From: Alphaproteobacteria bacterium
Lineage (GTDB): Bacteria > Pseudomonadota > Alphaproteobacteria > JAGOMX01
Assembly (NCBI GenBank): GCA_016742295.1
Contig: JACVCA010000098.1
Span: forward strand, 1-5,688
Direction of reading: 5' to 3'
DNA: 5,688 bases
Shown one piece after another: positions 5,354-5,688 of this stretch. A program made the position numbers and the translations under genes. Below the pieces are notes generated by a model. That model was not told the DNA's origin. It searched no databases and saw only the letters and a list, made by a program, of their open reading frames with translations. The first letter of the stretch is position 1; every line of letters starts with the position of its first letter.

Positions 5354-5688
5354 AGATACGGGTCATTACGAGGCCCTTAAGATGATCTTTAACCCTCAGA
5401 AAATTAGCTATGATCAATTGCTGGATGTCTATTGGTAGAGTATTAATCCCTTTGATGAAAAAGGGCAATTTGGAGATAAAGTTCCCTCTTACCTATCAGC
5501 AACTTTTTATCATGATAAAGTTCAAAAAGTAAAAGCATAATTCTCTAAAAAAAATATTAAACATATTTTAGAACGATCAGTTGTTTTAAAAATTATTGAA
5601 GTATCAGTTTTTTATCCGGCTTAAGAACATCATCAGCAATATTATAAGAAAAACCCAGTCCGGTATAAGGCTTATAATTACGAGCGTA
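5352..5688 (+). pseudogene. msrA: Peptide-methionine (S)-S-oxide reductase MsrA, 5'-truncated, three in-frame stops
   Basis: One frame from GGA at 5352 to the window end reads as the C-terminal half of MsrA: GDTGHYEALKMIFNPQKISY, then DQLLDVYW-stop-SINPFDEKGQFGDKVPSY, LSATFYHDKVQKVKA-stop, a degraded stretch with HILERSVVLKIIEV, then FYPA-stop-EHHQQYYKKNPVRYKAYNY. Family landmarks are the TGHxE block, the FW-x-x-x-PF and F-YHD segments, and the terminal FYPAEEYHQxYY-KNP block. Stops are TAG 5436-5438, TAA 5538-5540 and TAA 5622-5624, all in the same frame with no frameshift between them. The third sits where GAA (Glu) is expected. The N-terminal half with the catalytic GCFWG cysteine motif is gone, replaced by the IS fragment. 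MsrA repairs oxidised methionine; this copy cannot. Confidence 0.88.

Noticed and set aside
5436..5624. Stop-codon recoding to explain the stops inside msrA
   Set aside because: Both TAG and TAA would need to be read through, while the intact genes here end at TAA. The gene also lacks its 5' half, so ordinary pseudogene decay explains it.

Overview
The window reads as chromosomal DNA of an AT-rich, probably obligately intracellular alphaproteobacterium. The first ~213 bases are the 5' end of a 16S rRNA gene on the minus strand. Its opening signature, GGCGGCATGCTTAACACATG, differs from the usual alphaproteobacterial GGCGGCAGGCCTAACACATG and, from memory, resembles the Holosporales group (Caedibacter, Paracaedibacter and Odyssella relatives, endosymbionts of amoebae and ciliates). 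Two exported proteins with effector-like architectures, a decayed insertion sequence and a decayed housekeeping gene fit that lifestyle. The taxonomic call is inference from 213 bases.

Layout. 1-213: 16S rRNA (minus strand, cut by the window edge). 214-490: its leader and promoter, with a TTGACA/TATAAC promoter at 17-bp spacing, an A/T-rich upstream element, a boxA-like antitermination site and two leader stems that compete for the same bases. 491-1022: a gene-poor spacer with hairpins and a weak candidate promoter for the next gene. 1023-3008 (plus): a 661-residue secreted protein made of a signal peptide, a helical TPR-like region, a coiled coil, and a complete HigB/GraT-type (RelE-superfamily) mRNA-interferase domain as its last ~94 residues. 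No antitoxin gene follows. 3205-4887 (minus, convergent): a 560-residue secreted phospholipase-D-superfamily protein with two intact HKD motifs, a basic Ser-rich linker, a small uncharacterised C-terminal domain, and the terminal tetrapeptide Cys-Val-Ile-Ser, a textbook eukaryotic CaaX prenylation box. 4991-5353: the left end of an IS6-family element with a nonsense-riddled, truncated transposase. 5352-5688: the C-terminal half of a methionine sulfoxide reductase A (msrA) gene with three in-frame stops, joined directly to the IS fragment.

Interpretation. The two intact genes are convergent and not an operon, but both have signal peptides and a catalytic domain attached to long accessory regions. 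The most interesting readings are that the first is a Sec-exported protein carrying a type II toxin domain, and that the second is a host-directed PLD enzyme anchored to host membranes by prenylation. The right-hand end shows genome erosion: a dead IS fused to a dead msrA.
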